Assembly (NCBI GenBank): GCA_902622575.1 | Contig: CACNQJ010000005.1 | Span: 43,005 to 107,004 of the forward strand | Reading direction: 5' to 3' | From: an uncultured Bacteroidota bacterium | GTDB taxonomy: Bacteria; Bacteroidota; Bacteroidia; Flavobacteriales; Flavobacteriaceae | DNA: 64,000 nucleotides | Shown here: positions 59,571 to 64,000 of the stretch, piece after piece | Position numbering within the stretch: the stretch's first letter is position 1 | Layout of the letters: each line of letters begins with the position of its first letter | Notes under the pieces: generated by a model | Databases searched by the model: none | The model's input: only the letters and a program-made list of their open reading frames with translations | What the model was told of the DNA's origin: nothing | Position numbers and translations under genes: made by a program

Positions 59571-61968
59571 TGCTTAGCTTTCTTTTAAAATAAAGTACAA
59601 TTAAAATTAGAAGAATAAAATTTGAAGAACCCATTATAAATGACCCCTTCTTTATTACATCGGGTTTAAAAACAAATTTAATATTGTGCTTTCCTTTGGG
59701 CACTTCCATCCCTCTAAGTAGGTAATTAACCTTAGAGTGATCAACTTTTTCACCGTCAATATATGCATCCCAACCATTGGAATAATATGCTTCTGAAAAA
59801 ACTATAAAATTCTTTGATGATGAATCATATTCATATACCAGTTCATTGGCTTTTCTGTCTATCAAATCAATCCTATCATTTGAATTTTGAATATATGTTT
59901 TGCTTTCAAGTTCAGTGCTTAAGCATTCCTTTGAATAATCTAGATTATCCAACATTAGAATCTCTTTATTACTGCTTTCAACCTTTACTAAGTTTTCAAT
60001 GAACCATGCATTACCTAAATTTTCTTTATTGACACTAAAACTTAATGAATTGCTCTCATTTAAATCAATTAAATATTTAACATTAAGCATATTTAGAATA
60101 TTAAATTTATTCTTTGACAAATAGAAGTCATAAAGATCTTGTATTCTTTTAGGTTTTGCTGCGTGGTAGCCAGAAATCGAATTGTGGAAAAATGAAGACC
60201 TGCCATTAACAAAACCCCTGTATGGCGCATAAACTCTAAAATGAGAATCATCTTTTAGTATTTCTTTGTCAATTTCATTTATTGTAAAAGGGTTTTTTAC
60301 CTTGGAAGCTGTGGTAAAATTCTCTTCATTTACGTATTTCATATTGATATTCCATAAATCAATAAGTACAATAACTGTAATTAAAAAAAGACTATATCTT
60401 CTTTTTAAAAAGTTTTTTGAGTTTGCCCAGAATATTATAGAAAGAATCAAGACAATCATTATTGATCTAATTAAATCAGATTTAAAAACCTCCTGACGTT
60501 CTTTAATAATTAAATCAAGAATCTCAGGATAATTAGAAAAAACTTCAATCTCAGATTTGAATCCAAAAATTTGAGATCCAAATAAAAGCATTAGTGTGAG
60601 TAAAAAAAGAAAACCAAAACTTGTGTATGTAAGCAATTTGAATTTATCTGAGTTAATTCTTTCTTTTTGAAAATATTTATATAAACCTAACGCAGCGATA
60701 AATGGAATAACAAACTCGATTATTACTTGAATTGATGATACTGCTCTAAACTTATTGTAAAAGGGGAAATAGTCTATCATCAGATCTGTAACAAAAGAAA
60801 AGTTTTTACCCCAAGATAATATCAATGAAAAAATTAAAGATGGAATTATCCATTTCAAATGTTTTTTATCTATAAAGAATAATGAAATTAAAAAAATATA
60901 AAAAACACTAATCCCTATATATGCAGGAGCAGCTACAATTGGTTGGTCACCCCAATATAACCTTGCGTTTCTGTATATAATATTTGCACTCTCGTTATCA
61001 TATTTTCTAATTTCTTTTACAAACTCTGAATCCTTATCAATTAAATCGGATGAACCTCCACCCATAAATCGAGGTATAATCAAATTAAAACTTTCAATCT
61101 TACCATAGCTATATTCTGTTATATAGTCATTGCTTAGGCCAGTTAATTTTTCCTTTTCACTTCCATCTGGATTTATAGAAATTTCTGATTCGCCCCTTGT
61201 GCTAAAGTCTGTGTACTCTTGAGTTGCAAGAATTGAAGATGCATTTAGTAATATTGCAAAGACAATGGTCGATAGCACTAGGCCAAGCTTTTTAAGGCCA
61301 TTTTTGGTGTCTTTCAAACTTAAGTCATTAATTACATAAATAATTGTTATCAAACCAACCAACATTAAAAAATAATATGTCATTTGGTAATGGTTAGCAT
61401 TTATTTGAAGACCTAGACCAAGCGATGCAATGATAAACCCTAGTAGATATTTCTTGTCAAGAATTTTAAATAACCCAGCAAATATTAAGGGTGCATAACC
61501 AATTGCCAATGCTTTAGTATTATGACCAACGCCTAAAATTATAATTAAGTAAGTTGAAAAAGCAAAAGCAACAGCGCCAAAAAAGGCATACTCACTTTTT
61601 ACTTTCATGCTAAGGAGAAGAAGAAAAAATGAGACCAGGTATACAAAAAGGTAATCCGCAGGCCTTGGGAGAAATCTAATCAGTTTATCTATTTTATCAA
61701 GAAAATCAAAGGGATATTCAGCTAAAACCTGATAGCTAGGCATTCCTAAAAAAGCATTGTCAAGCCAAAATGGTTCTTCATCATATTTATCTCTATGGTC
61801 AACAATTTGTTTAGACATTCCAGAAAACTGATCGATATCGGATTGTTTAATCTTTTTACCTGAAAGAAGAGGGTAAAAATAAATTAGAGAAATAATAGCG
61901 AAAGACCCAATAAAAAGCAGGTTTATAATCGACTCTTTACTTAGCAATTTATTAATCAATTTCCTCAT
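59563..61968 (-). CDS. YfhO-family membrane protein (GT-C-like)
   Basis: 801 residues from the ATG at 61968 (MRKLINKLLSKESIINLLF); a longer frame begins at 62010 inside DUF4834. Family YfhO: about 12 membrane helices, a periplasmic loop after helix one with KQSDIDQFSGMSKQIVDHRDK, and a soluble C-terminal beta domain before a final helix (FVFKPDVIKKGSFIMGSS). YfhO proteins resemble GT-C glycosyltransferases and are linked to teichoic-acid or glycan glycosylation in Firmicutes; in Bacteroidota the role is undefined. It is the largest gene of the glycan operon and has no separate Wzy polymerase beside it. Confidence 0.88.
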   Translation of the reverse strand: MRKLINKLLSKESIINLLFIGSFAIISLIYFYPLLSGKKIKQSDIDQFSGMSKQIVDHRDKYDEEPFWLDNAFLGMPSYQVLAEYPFDFLDKIDKLIRFLPRPADYLFVYLVSFFLLLLSMKVKSEYAFFGAVAFAFSTYLIIILGVGHNTKALAIGYAPLIFAGLFKILDKKYLLGFIIASLGLGLQINANHYQMTYYFLMLVGLITIIYVINDLSLKDTKNGLKKLGLVLSTIVFAILLNASSILATQEYTDFSTRGESEISINPDGSEKEKLTGLSNDYITEYSYGKIESFNLIIPRFMGGGSSDLIDKDSEFVKEIRKYDNESANIIYRNARLYWGDQPIVAAPAYIGISVFYIFLISLFFIDKKHLKWIIPSLIFSLILSWGKNFSFVTDLMIDYFPFYNKFRAVSSIQVIIEFVIPFIAALGLYKYFQKERINSDKFKLLTYTSFGFLFLLTLMLLFGSQIFGFKSEIEVFSNYPEILDLIIKERQEVFKSDLIRSIMIVLILSIIFWANSKNFLKRRYSLFLITVIVLIDLWNINMKYVNEENFTTASKVKNPFTINEIDKEILKDDSHFRVYAPYRGFVNGRSSFFHNSISGYHAAKPKRIQDLYDFYLSKNKFNILNMLNVKYLIDLNESNSLSFSVNKENLGNAWFIENLVKVESSNKEILMLDNLDYSKECLSTELESKTYIQNSNDRIDLIDRKANELVYEYDSSSKNFIVFSEAYYSNGWDAYIDGEKVDHSKVNYLLRGMEVPKGKHNIKFVFKPDVIKKGSFIMGSSNFILLILIVLYFKRKLSNV

Positions 61969-62176
61969 AATCAATGTATTCTCCAACATCCTTTTTACTT
62001 TTGAAATCAAAGTCTTTCTTTACATCTTTCTTTTTATTTTGCTGCTGATTTTGATTTTGATGTTGTTGAAACTTTTCTAAATTTTTTTTGATCAAATACC
62101 TTAATATGTATGGCACAGATTTTTTTAGTATATAACTAAAAATTATAAAGAATAGAATTATATATATAATAACCAT
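61952..62176 (-). CDS. DUF4834 family small membrane protein
   Basis: 74 residues: one N-terminal membrane helix (MVIIYIILFFIIFSYIL), then a basic and Gln/Asn-rich stretch (FQQHQNQNQQQNKKKD) and an acidic end DVGEYIDYEEID. This is the typical DUF4834 layout, function unknown. First gene of the six-gene minus-strand operon; its 3' end overlaps the YfhO start by 17 bases. In other flavobacteria it is regularly adjacent to YfhO. Confidence 0.82.
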   Translation of the reverse strand: MVIIYIILFFIIFSYILKKSVPYILRYLIKKNLEKFQQHQNQNQQQNKKKDVKKDFDFKSKKDVGEYIDYEEID

Positions 62177-62192
62177 CTCTAGTAATATTATT

Positions 62193-62220
62193 CAAAAATA
62201 CAATTAATCATATGAATCAA
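62193..62220 (-). promoter_or_regulatory. Promoter of the DUF4834-YfhO glycan operon
   Basis: On the minus strand: TTG (-33, 62218-62220), 17-base spacer, TATTTTTG (-7, 62193-62200). The ATG is 16 bases after the -7 box. It drives the coupled six-gene operon that ends at 55070. Confidence 0.55.
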
Positions 62221-62224
62221 TTTA

Positions 62225-62252
62225 TTTGAGATTTTAATTTAAATTATCTTTG
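62225..62252 (+). promoter_or_regulatory. Promoter of the outer-membrane-barrel gene
   Basis: TTTG (-33, 62225-62228), 16-base spacer, TATCTTTG (-7, 62245-62252), then 15 bases to the ATG at 62268. It lies 4 bases from the divergent operon's -33 box, so the two promoters are back to back. Confidence 0.55.
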
Positions 62253-62267
62253 AATTATTACCATTTC

Positions 62268-63452
62268 ATGAGTTCAAAAATATTTTCTTTTCTTTTTTTT
62301 GTTTTAGCACAGATTAACTATTCACAATATACTGAAACAATTAATTCAAATAGGCCTGGATCATCAGAGGGATCATTTTCTGTGGGTTTAGATGTATTGC
62401 AATTTGAATCTGGGATATCACTAAGAAATGTTATGTTGAATAATATTAATTTATTTGATTACGAGCTAATAAACAAATTAAGATATGGTACTATCTCTGA
62501 AAAACTAGAATTCAATTTAGGAACTAATTTTAATTACAGCGAGTTTTTAAACAATGAAGGTGTAAACCCAAAATTAAAAAATGTGAGTTTTGGATTTAAA
62601 TATTTAATATATGACCCATTTAAAAATAAAAATTGGTATAAAACAAATATTTATAGCTGGAAAGCAAATAGAAAATTAAAAATTACCGATTTTGTTCCTG
62701 CCATATCATTATCAACAGGAATTCAAATTAATAATAAAAATTACTTTGAGTCGATAAATAATATAGGAGTTTTTAACTATTTCTTAATTGATAAAAACAT
62801 AAATACACAATACTCGCAGTCTAAGGGGATGGATATTTTTAAAAATTTAATTCTATTTAATGAGAAAGCAATATCTATTTATTTTAATGTTATAACTCAA
62901 AATCATTTTCTAGGGAAGTGGGTTTTTGTGAATAATATTTACTTTAAAACTATTGGGATGAGATATTTCCCAGAGTTAATTTATACAGGAACACTTACTC
63001 ATAATTTCAATAATCCAAAATTTTCATCTTTTGTTGAAGTTTCTTTGCAAAAGAATAAGCTATATAGTAGTAATCAATTAAAATCTGGAATCGCATATTT
63101 AATAAACAAAAACTCTCAAATAGACATTAACATTGGCTCTAATTTTCTAAATTCATTAGAAAATTTTTATTTTGGATTAGGTTTTTCAGGCAGAATAGAT
63201 TGGCATAGAGACATTTATGAGATTGACATACAGACAAGAGAAGAGTTTAAAAGGGAGTTAAAAGAAAGAAGAAAAGAACAAAAGAATCAAAATAAACAAA
63301 ATAGAAAGAGCTCTAAAAATATTAAACCAAAGAAATTAGAAAAAAAGGAAAACAGAAAATCAAAAAAAGAACTTTCTAGGTCATTGAAGCAGAATAAAAA
63401 ACAATTAAAAAAAGATGAAAAAGCACTAAAAAAAATGAATAAAATAGGATGA
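62268..63452 (+). CDS. Outer-membrane beta-barrel protein (MetA-type transporter fold) with lysine-rich C-terminal tail
   Basis: 394 residues. I start at ATG 62268 (MSSKIFSFLFFVLAQINYSQ, signal peptide), because the promoter -7 box ends at 62252; an ATG 6 codons earlier would be too close to it. After the signal: INSNRPGSSEGSFSVGLDVLQFE, the opening of the Phenol_MetA_deg-like transporter family, and alternating amphipathic strands to about residue 315. Then come about 75 residues that are mostly Lys, Arg, Glu, Asn and Gln (EFKRELKERRKEQKNQNKQN and more). A barrel normally ends in its last strand, so this tail is unusual; it should face the periplasm. Function unknown. Confidence 0.75.
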   Translation: MSSKIFSFLFFVLAQINYSQYTETINSNRPGSSEGSFSVGLDVLQFESGISLRNVMLNNINLFDYELINKLRYGTISEKLEFNLGTNFNYSEFLNNEGVNPKLKNVSFGFKYLIYDPFKNKNWYKTNIYSWKANRKLKITDFVPAISLSTGIQINNKNYFESINNIGVFNYFLIDKNINTQYSQSKGMDIFKNLILFNEKAISIYFNVITQNHFLGKWVFVNNIYFKTIGMRYFPELIYTGTLTHNFNNPKFSSFVEVSLQKNKLYSSNQLKSGIAYLINKNSQIDINIGSNFLNSLENFYFGLGFSGRIDWHRDIYEIDIQTREEFKRELKERRKEQKNQNKQNRKSSKNIKPKKLEKKENRKSKKELSRSLKQNKKQLKKDEKALKKMNKIG

Positions 63453-64000
63453 TTAATATTGTTACTGTTGAAAATAAAAAGTTAGAAAAAGAGTTTGTCC
63501 AATTTCCATTTAAATTATATAAAAATTGTGAATATTGGGTTCCTCCTATAATTAGTGAAGAATTGGAGGCTATGGACAAAACCAAAAATCCAGTATTTCA
63601 AAATGCTGAGGCTGAATTCTATTTAGCTTATAAAGAAGGTAAAGTAGTCGGTAGAATAGCAGCAATTGTTAATTGGGTTGAAATTGAGGAGCAAAAAAAG
63701 AATAAACTTAGATTTGGGTGGTATGATACTATTGATGATGTTGAGATAAGTAAAAAGTTAATTGAAAAAGTAATTGAATTTGGAAAAAAAAGAAAGCTAG
63801 ATTTTATTGATGGCCCAGTTGGTTTTTCCAACATGGATAAAGCAGGTATTTTGACACATGGTTATGAAGAGCTCAACACGATGATAACATGGTACCATTT
63901 CCCTTATCAAAAAAACCATTTAATTGACATTGGGTTTAAAAAGCTAGCCGAATGGGTTGAGTATAAAATACAAATATATTCAGAAAAAGACGCTCCTGAA
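63449..64000 (+). CDS. YghO-like predicted acyltransferase, 3' end cut off by the window
   Basis: 184 codons visible. ATG at 63449 overlaps the barrel gene stop (ATGA), so the two are coupled. The N-terminus contains FVQFPFKLYKNCEYWVPPII, then FYLAYKEGKVVGRIAAIVN, RFGWYDTIDDVE, DFIDGPVGFSNMDKAGIL and MITWYHFPYQKNHL, the conserved blocks of the YghO/GNAT-like family found widely in Bacteroidota. The reaction is not established; an amino-acid or acyl transfer on a lipid is plausible. The C-terminal half is outside. Confidence 0.8.
   Translation, partial: MINIVTVENKKLEKEFVQFPFKLYKNCEYWVPPIISEELEAMDKTKNPVFQNAEAEFYLAYKEGKVVGRIAAIVNWVEIEEQKKNKLRFGWYDTIDDVEISKKLIEKVIEFGKKRKLDFIDGPVGFSNMDKAGILTHGYEELNTMITWYHFPYQKNHLIDIGFKKLAEWVEYKIQIYSEKDAPE

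Overview
The window is chromosomal DNA from a low-GC member of the Flavobacteriia (Bacteroidota), most likely marine. The grounds are the AT-rich base composition, promoters built on the Bacteroidota -7 element TAnnTTTG, a gliding/type IX secretion gene (sprE/porW type), an F-type ATP synthase cluster without atpD and atpC, an atpB with a secreted N-terminal extension, and families largely restricted to this phylum (DUF4837, DUF4834, DUF4292, DUF4254, DUF6341, UpxY). I see no rRNA, CRISPR array, insertion sequence or prophage. There is one tRNA (Cys, GCA).

Layout. 1-12.2 kb: 3' part of lepA, a YHYH lipoprotein, an APC permease fused to Usp domains, an MBL hydrolase, an M1 peptidase, rnpA, a large S9 peptidase, an EEP phosphatase, and a coupled minus-strand set rpiB-elaA-(53-residue zinc protein). 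12.2-12.5 kb: the only gene-free stretch over 300 bases, very AT-rich. 12.5-30.7 kb: housekeeping genes (rnr, LysE exporter, tRNA-Cys, folB, glnS, SPFH protein, gltX, alkB-like monooxygenase, ybeY, mnmG, holB, pgk, tatA, M23 peptidase, GH3 protein). Two near-perfect ParB-binding parS palindromes flank mnmG, so this part of the chromosome is probably origin-proximal. Directly after the second parS is a SAM methyltransferase gene broken by an 11-G tract.

30.7-38.3 kb is an exopolysaccharide head region: a UpxY-type NusG paralogue, a six-SLBB Wza-like exporter, a Wzz-like chain-length protein and a WecA/MraY-type initiating transferase. The transferase gene sits between two paralogous genes encoding a secreted kelch-like beta-propeller, one membrane helix and a cytoplasmic winged-helix-like domain. 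These look like membrane-tethered regulators and are the best candidate here for an undescribed system. 38.5-41.7 kb: purD, DUF6341, DUF4254 and a GT9 glycosyltransferase. 41.7-52.3 kb: ferredoxin, sprE, bactofilin, atpZ-B-E-F-H-A-G, dut, a DUF4292 lipoprotein and an EnvC-like protein, followed by uvrA. A strong hairpin separates atpE from atpF. 55-62.2 kb: a six-gene translationally coupled minus-strand glycan operon (DUF4834, YfhO, methyltransferase, two glycosyltransferases, flippase). The window ends with an outer-membrane-barrel protein with a lysine-rich tail and the start of a YghO-like acyltransferase.

Recurring architecture: in many transcription units the -7 element lies only about 4-16 bases before the start codon, implying leaderless or very short-leader mRNAs. 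Converging genes often meet or overlap tail to tail with no recognisable terminator.
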